From: DATAFT01 sp035544635
GTDB taxonomy: Bacteria; Acidobacteriota; Thermoanaerobaculia; Multivoradales; Multivoraceae
Reading direction: 5' to 3'
Assembly (NCBI GenBank): GCA_035544635.1
Contig: DATKDQ010000056.1
Span: 1-6,829 of the forward strand
Length of the DNA: 6,829 nt
A program made the position numbers and the translations under genes. Shown here in pieces: positions 1-6,311 of this stretch (position 1 is its first letter; every line of letters begins with the position of its first letter). The notes under the pieces were generated by a model. It had not been told where the DNA came from and searched no databases. It worked only from the letters and a program-made list of their open reading frames with translations.

Positions 1-55
1 GATTCCCGAGGCCCGTGCCGCCGGTAGCTCACTGGTGGTCTAGCGTCTTCGCTCC

Positions 56-114
56 GCGGCTCGCCTGACGCCGACTCGCGCTGGGCACGCGAGCGCGACG
101 AGAGCTCGAGCCGC
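56..114. other. Nested inverted repeat downstream of the leftward operon
   Basis: Two perfect 8-base arms, GCGGCTCG at 56-63 and CGAGCCGC at 107-114, enclose a second perfect hairpin, CTCGCG at 75-80 and CGCGAG at 88-93 with a 7-base loop. On the leftward transcript this lies 21 to 79 bases past the ATP-grasp stop codon, where a terminator or 3' stabilising structure would be expected. No T-tract follows it, so it is not a classical intrinsic terminator. In such GC-rich DNA, short arms like these can arise by chance. The rest of positions 1-134 shows no supportable gene. Confidence 0.3.
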
Positions 115-134
115 CGGTGGCCGTCGGGTCGGAG

Positions 135-1169
135 TCACCCCTCGTCGATCCGCCACGCCGCGTGGTAGTTGCGACCCAGCCGGAGGATGTGCTCGAGCAG
201 CGCCGCGTACTCGACGCCGCCGGCCTCGGCGGAGTCGGCGAAATCCTCTCGATGACTGATGTTGGGGTTGGCGTTCGCCTCGAGCACGAACACGCTGCCG
301 TCGTTGCGCATTCTGAAGTCCAGGCGCGCGTAGCCGCTCAAGGAGAGCGCGCGATAGATGCGCTTCGACAGCTTGTCGAGATACGCCGCGCAGCCGTCGG
401 GAAGTGACTGCGCGGGGCCGGTGCGAATGCCGTGCTTCTGCTGATAGCGGCGATCCCATTTCACCTTGCGGGTGGCGATGCCGGCCATGACGTCGGGCAG
501 CGTGCCGAAGTCCATCTCCCACACCGGCAACGTGCGCAGGCGATCGTTGCCGATCACGCCTACGTACAGCTCGCGGCCCTCGACGTATTCCTCGACCAGC
601 GCGTGGGCGCCCGTCTGCTGGTGGATGAACTCGACGCGTTCCTTCAATCGCTCCGCGTCCCCGACGATGGAAGCCTGCGAGATGCCGAAGGAAGCATCGT
701 CGGTGACGGACTTCACGAACAAAGGGAAGGCGAGCTTGCGCGGCGCGCGATACCTCTGACCCCTGCGAAACACCATGAACCGGGGGGTCGGGACGCGGTG
801 GTAGGTGAGAAGCTGCTTCGACAGCGCCTTGTCGCGCGAGATCAGCAGCCCGCGCGGATTGCAGCCGGTGTAGGGCTGCTTCATCAGCTCGAGGAACGCT
901 ACGACGTACTGATCGTAAGTGGCGATGCCCTGGAACTCTTCGAGCAGATTGAAGGCGACGTTGGGCTTCCAGTCCGCGATCGCGGCGCGCAGCTCGCCGA
1001 GATTGTCGCCGAGGCCGAGCGCGCGCACGGTGTGGCCGGCCTTCTCCAGGCACGCCATCACGTCGCTCTCGGCTTTGAACTCCTCGATCTGCCGATCGGA
1101 ATAGCCCTCGAGGCTCGCCGGCGGTACGAGACCTTCGTGCATCAGCACCAGGACTCGCAGCGGCTTCAT
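135..1169 (-). CDS. D-alanine-D-alanine ligase-like ATP-grasp enzyme
   Basis: This 344-residue cytoplasmic ATP-grasp ligase would join a carboxylate to an amine through an acyl-phosphate, using ATP. Its fold order matches Ddl: an N-terminal beta-alpha domain (MKPLRVLVLMHEG), a Ddl-like PYTG...DKALSK segment (residues 99-118), the ATP-binding PLFVKS strand and flexible loop (149-162), the adenine-contacting LVEEYVEGRE (191-200), and the metal site GYARLDF...LEANANP (279-302). D284, E297 and N299 align with the Mg ligands of Ddl. The substrate side differs: the usual HG..GEDG loop is replaced near residues 74-86, and the EINTxPGMT motif reads EANANPNIS. D-Ala-D-Ala is therefore not a safe substrate call. 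ATG at 1169 is preferred because GGAGG lies 11 bases upstream. A TTG at 1178 in the same frame would sit only 2 bases from that GGAGG. It is the last gene of the leftward run, 28 bases after the peptidase stop. The superfamily is certain; the substrate is unknown. Confidence 0.88.
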   Translation of the reverse strand: MKPLRVLVLMHEGLVPPASLEGYSDRQIEEFKAESDVMACLEKAGHTVRALGLGDNLGELRAAIADWKPNVAFNLLEEFQGIATYDQYVVAFLELMKQPYTGCNPRGLLISRDKALSKQLLTYHRVPTPRFMVFRRGQRYRAPRKLAFPLFVKSVTDDASFGISQASIVGDAERLKERVEFIHQQTGAHALVEEYVEGRELYVGVIGNDRLRTLPVWEMDFGTLPDVMAGIATRKVKWDRRYQQKHGIRTGPAQSLPDGCAAYLDKLSKRIYRALSLSGYARLDFRMRNDGSVFVLEANANPNISHREDFADSAEAGGVEYAALLEHILRLGRNYHAAWRIDEG

Positions 1170-1197
1170 CTCGAGCAACGCCTCCGGCCGGAAGTGT

Positions 1198-2259
1198 TCA
1201 CAAGTGGTAGCGCTCGCGATCGCGACGCAGAATGTCGAGCAGGATTCGCTCCAGTATGCCCAGCATGACCCGCTTGACCTCGCGCTGTGACGTATCCAGG
1301 ACCAGATCCAGCTCGTGGCATCGTTGGATGACGGTGCTCACCACATGCTGCACCAGATAGGGGTGCAAACGCGAGCGGCGCATCAGCCATCGCTCCAGTT
1401 GCGGACGGCTCTGGCGCAGGAACGTGCTCGCTCGCAGGCGGCGCCGGTCCCTGCGATGCCTACCGAACACGCGCTTCAGTCGCCGATCGTAGGCATCCGG
1501 CCGATCGATCTCGTAGCGCGCGCACTTGAGACGGTAGTGCTCCCGGAGCGTCTGCCGATTCTCGTCCAGCGGTTCGAACAGGCTGCGATTGACGACGGGT
1601 GGCGGCTCGCCGCGAAGCTCGTCCATCAGCGCATCGACGTACTCGAGCTTGCGCAGCGCGGGCCAACCCTGGTAGTCGTGGCGCCAGCGCGCCTTGGGCT
1701 GCATCCACACCGCGAAGGTCTCGGCGAAGTCCTCGGTGGGGTGACTCTGCGCGTACCAGCGGCCCAGGTGCAGCACGAAGTCGCGGCTGGCGGGCCTCGG
1801 GCGATAGACGTCGGGATAGGGACGCGATGCCCTTCCGAACACGCTTCGCCAGCTCTTGCGGCGGCGCAGGCGAAAGGCGTTGTCGAGCGCGTGACCGAGC
1901 TCGTGACGAAGGATGCGGGTAAGCCAGGTCGCGTTGCCCCCCTCCGCTTCGTGCATCAAACGCCGCTCGAGCCGCATCAGCCGCGGGTGCGCCATGTAGA
2001 ACGGCACGGCGATGCCCGGTACGCCGTCGGGCGAGAACCACTCTTCCGACAACCACAGGTGCGGCCGGCAGCGGATGCCGCGGCGCTCGAGCCGGCGCTG
2101 GATGTCGGCGAAGTGACGCTCGACCCGGGTGCCGCGCAGCGTCAATCCGAGATCGCAGAAGCGCAGGCTCAGCAGTTGCTCGTTCGACAGCCCGACCCAT
2201 GCCGGCTCGCGCTGGCGCGAAGGTCGCGGGCGGCCCTTTCGTTTCGCGCGAGCCGCCAT
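1198..2259 (-). CDS. Putative zinc-binding metallopeptidase (HELGH, gluzincin-like)
   Basis: This 353-residue protein carries a zincin signature. RHELGHALDNAF at residues 118-129 supplies the HExxH zinc ligands H119 and H123 and the catalytic E120. About 50 residues later, SHPTEDFAETFAVWM (172-186) supplies a probable third ligand, E180 or a neighbouring acid, as in gluzincin-type families with an ExFAE-like helix. It resembles the bacterial 'putative zinc-binding metallopeptidase' group, but I cannot confirm the exact family. The N-terminus is basic (about residues 3-17) with no signal peptide or membrane segment, so it is probably cytoplasmic or nucleoid-associated. The C-terminal third (about 225-353) is rich in Arg and helical, and I do not recognise it. 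The start is ATG at 2259 and the upstream Shine-Dalgarno is weak, so coupling to the preceding yqgE gene 32 bases away is plausible. Its substrate is unknown. The adjacent ATP-grasp gene hints at a peptide or cell-wall related task, which is inference. Confidence 0.8.
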   Translation of the reverse strand: MAARAKRKGRPRPSRQREPAWVGLSNEQLLSLRFCDLGLTLRGTRVERHFADIQRRLERRGIRCRPHLWLSEEWFSPDGVPGIAVPFYMAHPRLMRLERRLMHEAEGGNATWLTRILRHELGHALDNAFRLRRRKSWRSVFGRASRPYPDVYRPRPASRDFVLHLGRWYAQSHPTEDFAETFAVWMQPKARWRHDYQGWPALRKLEYVDALMDELRGEPPPVVNRSLFEPLDENRQTLREHYRLKCARYEIDRPDAYDRRLKRVFGRHRRDRRRLRASTFLRQSRPQLERWLMRRSRLHPYLVQHVVSTVIQRCHELDLVLDTSQREVKRVMLGILERILLDILRRDRERYHL

Positions 2260-2291
2260 GGATCAAACTTTCGATCGGAGCTGGTGCGCGA

Positions 2292-3026
2292 TCAAGCGAT
2301 CGGCGAGAGCGCCAGCCTGGAGAGGCGGTCCCACAGACTCTCGACCTCCTCCGCGAAGATGCGATCGGCGTCGGCGCGTCGCAGGTGCCAGCTTCCGCGC
2401 GAGATCTCCCACTCGAGCTGCCCCGCGGCCCAGCCGGCGTGGCCGGTGAAGACGCGCAGCGACGGCTGGGGCAGCCCGCCGCCCAGGATCTGCTCGATCC
2501 CCGCCCGCGTGCGTACGGCGTAGACGCCGTCGAGGACGAGAGACCCTTCCGCCGGAGCCTGGTCGACCCTGACCAGGACCAGCGCGGCATGCGGCTCCAC
2601 CGGGCCGCCCCAGAACAGCCGATCGGTGCGCTCCGACAGTCCCTCCACCTGCGGGAGCACGGTCGCGACCGGCGTGAGGGTGGGACGGTTGACGACCACC
2701 CCTCCCGCGCCATCCGGGCCGGCCTGGAGGAGAAGGACCACGGTGCGCGCGAAGTTGGGGTCGTCGAGGTCGCGGCTGGCGATCAGGAAGTCGCCGGGAT
2801 CGGGGCCCGGCGGCAGGACCTGGGCGAGCGTGGCGCCGCCGGCCGCCGGCTCGGAGAGACGGCGCCCAGCCGGCGCGAGAGTCGTGCGCTCGGAATCGGG
2901 CGAGGGCCGGCGCAGCGTGGCGGCCGCCATCGCGTCGGCGGCGGCCATCGCTCCGGCGGCGGCCACCGCCGCGGTGACGGCCAACGCCGCGCCAACCGCC
3001 AGCCCGATCGGGGAGAACCGTCTCAC
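2292..3026 (-). CDS. yqgE: YqgE/AlgH family protein with Ala-rich N-terminal extension
   Basis: This 244-residue protein has the UPF0301 (YqgE/AlgH) domain from about residue 77. It shows GDFLIASRDLDDPNFARTVV (78-97), then GAGGVVVNRPT, a WGGPVEPH block, and FTGHAGWAAGQLEWEI followed by RGSWHL near the C-terminus. These are the family's conserved blocks. No enzymatic activity is established for it. AlgH was linked genetically to alginate regulation in Pseudomonas. The family is normally about 185 residues and has no leader. Here about 75 extra residues precede the domain: MRR, a hydrophobic stretch (about 7-24), and Ala-rich hexamers at 19-36. This looks like a signal peptide or membrane anchor. 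The start is GTG at 3026 with GGGAG 11 bases upstream. No in-frame ATG lies just upstream, but ATG codons inside the Ala repeat could give a shorter cytoplasmic form. It is the first gene of the leftward run, divergent from the CoA-binding gene. Confidence 0.9.
   Translation of the reverse strand: MRRFSPIGLAVGAALAVTAAVAAAGAMAAADAMAAATLRRPSPDSERTTLAPAGRRLSEPAAGGATLAQVLPPGPDPGDFLIASRDLDDPNFARTVVLLLQAGPDGAGGVVVNRPTLTPVATVLPQVEGLSERTDRLFWGGPVEPHAALVLVRVDQAPAEGSLVLDGVYAVRTRAGIEQILGGGLPQPSLRVFTGHAGWAAGQLEWEISRGSWHLRRADADRIFAEEVESLWDRLSRLALSPIA
2919..2972. repeat. 18-bp imperfect tandem repeat, three copies
   Basis: The units are 2919-2936, 2937-2954 and 2955-2972, each starting GGCGGC(C/G)GCCA(T/C)CG on the plus strand. 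The period is a multiple of three and the repeat lies in frame within yqgE, encoding the hexamers AAVAAA, GAMAAA and DAMAAA (residues 19-36). Copy-number change would lengthen or shorten the leader without a frameshift. Confidence 0.75.
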
Positions 3027-3165
3027 TGGCCCCCATTCTCCCGCATTCCATCGCCCTCCGTCGCCGGCGGGGGAAAGGGCCCTCGCTGGTTGGGTTTGCC
3101 GCGACCCGAGAGGAGGGCTTCGGGCGTGGGGCGCTCCGGCGTCGTGCTAACGTTGATCGCGCGCC
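3027..3165. promoter_or_regulatory. Divergent intergenic region with probable promoters for both gene runs
   Basis: This is the only sizeable gap between oppositely oriented genes, so promoters for the yqgE run and the CoA-binding/metY/metX run must lie here or inside the flanking genes. It contains an inverted repeat, GCCCTC at 3079-3084 and GAGGGC at 3113-3118, enclosing a smaller GGGT (3092-3095)/ACCC (3104-3107) pair. This could be an operator or leader fold but is weak. TAACGT at 3148-3153 fits a TANNNT -10 element for the rightward genes, with no convincing -35. I see no SAM, SAH or T-box riboswitch architecture. Promoter presence is inferred from gene layout. Confidence 0.45.
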
Positions 3166-3672
3166 GTGAATCACGACAGCTATCCCGACCTCTACATCCT
3201 TCGCCTGCTCGACAGTGTTCGCACCCTGGCGATGGTCGGGGCGTCGGACCTCTGGAACCGCCCCAGCTTCTTCGCGATGAAGTACCTGCAGGAGAAGGGC
3301 TACCGGGTGATCCCGGTGAACCCGCGCCTGGCGGCGACCGGCGCCACGGTGCTCGGCGAGCGGGTCTATGCCTCGCTGGCCGAGACCCCGGGGCCGTTCG
3401 AGATGGTGGACTTCTATCTGCGCCCGGCGGCGGTCGGCGCGGTCGTCGACCAGGCGATCGCGGTGGCCCCCGAGAAGGGCATCCGGGTGATCTGGATGCA
3501 GCTCGGCATCCGCGACGACGCGGCGGCGGAGCGCGCCGAGCGCGCCGGTCTCGACGTGGTGATGGACCGCTGCCCGAAGATCGAATGGGGAAGGCTCCAC
3601 GCCGAGCTCTCCTGGGGCGGCTTCAACTCGCGGGTGATCACGGCGAAGCGACGGCGGGTGCCCGCGCGATGA
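3166..3672 (+). CDS. CoA-binding domain protein (YccU-like)
   Basis: This 168-residue single-domain Rossmann protein belongs to the CoA_binding_2 family. The nucleotide-binding start is LAMVGASDLWNRPSFF (residues 21-36), followed by KYLQEKGYRVIPVNP (39-53), the typical GASxxxxRPSxxVxxYLxxxGYxViPVNP pattern. The C-terminal half has VDFYLRP, a central IWMQLGI strand and VMDRCPKIEW, which matches the family's DRC.k.E end. It lacks the ligase modules of succinyl-CoA synthetase, so it binds rather than makes CoA thioesters as far as can be seen. No signal peptide is visible and it is cytoplasmic. GTG at 3166 is the first possible start because an in-frame TGA lies at 3154-3156. There is no clear Shine-Dalgarno. 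Its stop overlaps the metY start in an ATGA, so the two are translationally coupled. A role with acyl-CoA use by MetX is inferred from this context only. Confidence 0.9.
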   Translation: MNHDSYPDLYILRLLDSVRTLAMVGASDLWNRPSFFAMKYLQEKGYRVIPVNPRLAATGATVLGERVYASLAETPGPFEMVDFYLRPAAVGAVVDQAIAVAPEKGIRVIWMQLGIRDDAAAERAERAGLDVVMDRCPKIEWGRLHAELSWGGFNSRVITAKRRRVPAR

Positions 3673-4979
3673 AACGCGAGCGCCCCGAGCGCTTCGGGTT
3701 CGCCACCCGCATGATCCACGCCGGCTCGCAGCCGGAGCCGGTGACCGGCGCGCGCCAGACGCCGATCTACCAGACCACCTCCTACGTCTTCCACGACGCC
3801 GACCACGCGGCGTCGCTCTTCAACCTGCAGACCTTCGGCTTCATCTACTCGCGGCTCGCGAACCCGACGGTGGCCGTGCTCGAGGAGCGGATCGCGAGCC
3901 TCGAGAGCGGGCGCGGCGCCACCTGCTGCGCGTCGGGGCACGCGGCGCAGATCCTCGCCTTCTTTCCGCTGATGCGGCCGGGCGACTCGTTCGTTTCGTC
4001 CGACAAGCTCTACGGCGGCTCGATCACCCAGTTCGGCAAGACCTTCCCCGGGAAGTTCGGCTGGCGGGCCGATTTCGTGGACGTCGACGACCTCGATGCC
4101 GTGCGGCGCGCCGTGGGCCCCGAGACCAAGGCGCTCTTCGTCGAGAGCCTGGCGAACCCGGGCGGCGTGGTGAGCGACCTCGAGCCGCTCGCCGAGATCG
4201 CCGCCGCGGCGCGCTGCCCGCTCATCGTCGACAACACCATGGCGACGCCCTGGCTGTGCCGGCCGATCGAGTGGGGCGCCGATCTGGTGGTGCATTCGAC
4301 CACCAAGTTCCTCTCCGGCAACGGCACCTCGATGGGCGGCTCGATCGTCGACAGCGGCCTGTTCGACTGGGAGGGCGCCGGCAAGTTCCCCGGTTTGAGC
4401 GAGCCGGAGCCGGCCTACCACGGCCTGCGCTTCACCGAGACCTTCGGCGACCTGGCGTTCACCACTCATGCGCACGCCGTCAGCCTGCGCGATCTCGGGC
4501 CGGCGATGGCGCCGATGAACGCGTTTCAGACGCTGCTGGGGATCGAGACGCTCGCGCTGCGCATGGAGCGGCACTGCGCGAACGCGCTCGAGATCGCGCA
4601 CTTCCTCGAGGTCGATCCGCGCGTCGCCTGGGTGTCGTACGCCGGGCTCGAGTCGAGCCCGTACCACGAGCGGGCGAAGAAGTACCTCCAGGGCGGCTTC
4701 GGCTCGGTCTTCACCTTCGGGGTGGCCGGCGGCTACGACGCCGGGCTCAAGATGGTCGAGAGCTGCGAGCTCTTCTCGCACCTCGCCAACGTCGGCGACG
4801 CGCGCTCTCTCATCCTGCACCCGGCCTCGACCACCCACCGCCAGCTCAGCGAGGAGCAGCGGGTGGCGGCGGGCGCCGGCCCCGAGGTCATCCGCCTGTC
4901 GATCGGGCTGGAGACGGTGGAGGACCTGATCGCCGATCTCGATCAGGCGCTGGGGCGGGCGATGGAGGCGGTGGCATGA
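3669..4979 (+). CDS. metY: O-acetylhomoserine sulfhydrylase (aminocarboxypropyltransferase), PLP-dependent
   Basis: This 436-residue Cys/Met-metabolism PLP enzyme would convert O-acetyl- (or O-succinyl-) L-homoserine plus sulfide to L-homocysteine. Signatures are ATRMIHAGSQPEPVTGARQTPIYQ-type N-terminal block, FIYSRLANPT with Y60 and R62 that contact PLP phosphate from the neighbouring subunit, DKLYGGS, IVDNTMATP with D188 that pairs with the pyridine nitrogen, and HSTTKFLSGNG with the Schiff-base lysine K213. The C-terminus has GDARSLILHPASTTHRQLSEEQR and ends IRLSIGLE.VEDLI. The long middle insertion and overall length fit MetY (about 430) rather than the shorter MetB/MetC/MetZ. ATG at 3669 overlaps the CoA-binding gene stop (ATGA), and the metX ATG overlaps its own stop. 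The frame stays open far upstream only because of GC bias; the fold begins at this ATG. MetB-like use of cysteine is possible but less likely. Confidence 0.93.
   Translation: MKRERPERFGFATRMIHAGSQPEPVTGARQTPIYQTTSYVFHDADHAASLFNLQTFGFIYSRLANPTVAVLEERIASLESGRGATCCASGHAAQILAFFPLMRPGDSFVSSDKLYGGSITQFGKTFPGKFGWRADFVDVDDLDAVRRAVGPETKALFVESLANPGGVVSDLEPLAEIAAAARCPLIVDNTMATPWLCRPIEWGADLVVHSTTKFLSGNGTSMGGSIVDSGLFDWEGAGKFPGLSEPEPAYHGLRFTETFGDLAFTTHAHAVSLRDLGPAMAPMNAFQTLLGIETLALRMERHCANALEIAHFLEVDPRVAWVSYAGLESSPYHERAKKYLQGGFGSVFTFGVAGGYDAGLKMVESCELFSHLANVGDARSLILHPASTTHRQLSEEQRVAAGAGPEVIRLSIGLETVEDLIADLDQALGRAMEAVA
4964..4979 (+). promoter_or_regulatory. metX ribosome binding site and ATGA coupling junction
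   Basis: GGAGG at 4964-4968 lies inside the end of metY, 7 bases before the metX ATG at 4976. The metY TGA occupies 4977-4979. This fixes the metX start and indicates coupled translation of metY and metX. Confidence 0.8.
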
Positions 4980-6220
4980 GGCGGCGGCCGCACCTCTCGG
5001 CGCCGGCTCCCGCCGAGGTGGCGCCCGACGGCGGCGAAGCCGTCGATCCCGGTCGCCACGTGTCCGGAGCGGGCGTGGGCCCGGTCGAAACGCGCTTCTT
5101 CACCTTCGGCTCGGAGCACGATCCGCTGCGCCTGCGCTCGGGCGAGACGCTCGGTCCGGTCACCCTGGCCTACGAGACCTACGGCACGCTCTCCCCGGCG
5201 CGCGACAACGCGATCCTGGTCTTTCACGCACTGACCGGCAGCCAGCACGCCGCTGGGTCGAACCTCGCCGTCCCCGGCGTGGGCGAGCGCTGGAACGAGG
5301 AGTGCCACGTCGGCTGGTGGGACCTGTTCGTGGGACCGGGGCGGGTGGTCGACACCGATCGCTTCTTCGTCGTCTGCGCCAACTACCTCGGCGGCTGCTA
5401 CGGCTCGAGTGGACCGCCGTCGGTGCGGCCCGAGCGCGCCGGCACCTGGGGCTCCGACTTCCCGCGGGTGGCGTTCGCCGACGTGGTCGACGCGCAGATG
5501 CGCCTGATCGACCACCTCGGGATCGAGCGCCTCCATGCGGCGATCGGCGCCTCGACCGGCGGCATGACCTGCCTGAGCCTGGCGACGCGGTATCCGCGGC
5601 GGGTCGACCGCGTGGTGCCGATCGCGAGCGGCCTGCGCACCACTCCGCTGCAGCGGGTCCAGAACTTCGAGCAGATCCTCGCGATCCAGAACGACCCCGA
5701 GTTCCGCGGCGGCCGCTACGCGCCGGGGGCGGGGCCGCGACGCGGGCTCGCCCTGGCGCGGATGATCAGCCACAAGCTCTTCGTCTCGCTGCGCGACATG
5801 GAGCAGCGCTCGCGCGGCACCGTCGAACCCTCGAGCGAGGAGGATGGCTGGTACGGTGCTCGCCACCCGCTCGAGTCGTACATGCTGCACCAGGGCCAGA
5901 AGCTGCCGCGCCGCTTCGACGCCAACGCCTACCTGCGCATCCTCGACGCCTGGCAGAGCTTCGACCTGCTCGCCGAGGGCGGCACCTCGAGCTTCGCGGA
6001 GCTCTTCGCCCGGTGCCGTCACCAGCGCTACCTGCAGTTCACGATCGACTCCGACATGTGCTTCGCCCCCGAGGAGCAGCTCCAGCTCGAGGAGACGCTC
6101 GAGAGCGCCGGGATCGAGAACGTGCGCGTGACGGTGCACTCCACCAAGGGGCACGACTCCTTCCTGCTCGAGCCGCACCTCTATGGGCCGCAGCTGAAGT
6201 TCTTCCTCGAGGAGGAGTGA
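4976..6220 (+). CDS. metX: Homoserine O-acyltransferase (MetX family, alpha/beta hydrolase)
   Basis: This 414-residue alpha/beta-hydrolase acyltransferase transfers an acetyl (or succinyl) group from acyl-CoA to L-homoserine, the committed step before MetY. Family marks are TLAYETYGTL, HALTGSQHAAG, GWWDLFVGPGRVVDTDRFF, CANYLGGCYGSSGP, and further on ESYMLHQGQKL and RRFDANAYL. The catalytic triad is visible as S193 in GASTGGM, D360 in IDSDMCFAPEEQ and H393 in KGHDSFL. The nucleophile elbow reads G-A-S-T-G-G instead of the usual G-G-S-M/L/F-G-G, and the following residue is T instead of Q. The 35 or so residues before VETRFFTF are Pro/Ala-rich and not part of the fold. Length and layout fit MetX without the extra CBS domains seen in some archaeal forms. 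The donor, acetyl- or succinyl-CoA, cannot be told from sequence by eye. A serine rather than homoserine acceptor is a minor alternative; metY next door favours homoserine. Confidence 0.92.
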   Translation: MRRRPHLSAPAPAEVAPDGGEAVDPGRHVSGAGVGPVETRFFTFGSEHDPLRLRSGETLGPVTLAYETYGTLSPARDNAILVFHALTGSQHAAGSNLAVPGVGERWNEECHVGWWDLFVGPGRVVDTDRFFVVCANYLGGCYGSSGPPSVRPERAGTWGSDFPRVAFADVVDAQMRLIDHLGIERLHAAIGASTGGMTCLSLATRYPRRVDRVVPIASGLRTTPLQRVQNFEQILAIQNDPEFRGGRYAPGAGPRRGLALARMISHKLFVSLRDMEQRSRGTVEPSSEEDGWYGARHPLESYMLHQGQKLPRRFDANAYLRILDAWQSFDLLAEGGTSSFAELFARCRHQRYLQFTIDSDMCFAPEEQLQLEETLESAGIENVRVTVHSTKGHDSFLLEPHLYGPQLKFFLEEE

Positions 6221-6224
6221 GGCC

Positions 6225-6243
6225 GCGCAGTGCTGCGCTCGGC
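6225..6243 (+). other. Short GC hairpin just after metX
   Basis: GCGCA (6225-6229) and TGCGC (6234-6238) form a perfect 5-base stem with a GTGC loop. GCC at 6222-6224 can extend it by pairing with GGC at 6241-6243 across a 2-base bulge. It begins a few bases after the metX stop. No T-run follows, so it may at most attenuate transcription into the next gene. It could be chance in GC-rich DNA. Confidence 0.25.
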
Positions 6244-6311
6244 GGACGACGCGAGCTTGCCAGGCCTCGGCGGCTGGACCATGATGGGGGCGTCCCGTGA
6301 GGAATGGTGAA

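Noticed and set aside
24..60. tRNA-like D-arm text (GGTAGCTCACTGGT)
   Set aside because: No matching D-stem closure, anticodon arm or GGTTCGAATCC-type T-arm follows, so it is a chance resemblance.
1170..1178. TTG start for the ATP-grasp gene
   Set aside because: It lies only 2 bases after GGAGG, while ATG at 1169 has workable spacing and begins directly with the expected first strand.
1315..2523. 402-residue plus-strand open frame opposite the peptidase and yqgE genes
   Set aside because: It shadows two real minus-strand genes, and no motif was recognised.
3027..3165. SAM, SAH or T-box riboswitch ahead of the methionine genes
   Set aside because: The space is short and I see no conserved core or T-box sequence; only weak GC stems are present.
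2199..3668. Open frame running upstream of metY, making an apparent 926-residue protein
   Set aside because: The PLP-enzyme fold starts at the ATG at 3669. Upstream, the frame crosses the CoA-binding gene in another frame and the antisense of yqgE, with low-complexity Arg/Gly/Ala-rich sequence. It is open only because of high GC.
3414..4838. Long minus-strand open frame opposite metY
   Set aside because: It is the antisense shadow of metY and the end of the CoA-binding gene, with no recognisable domain and His/Arg/Glu/Ala-rich composition.
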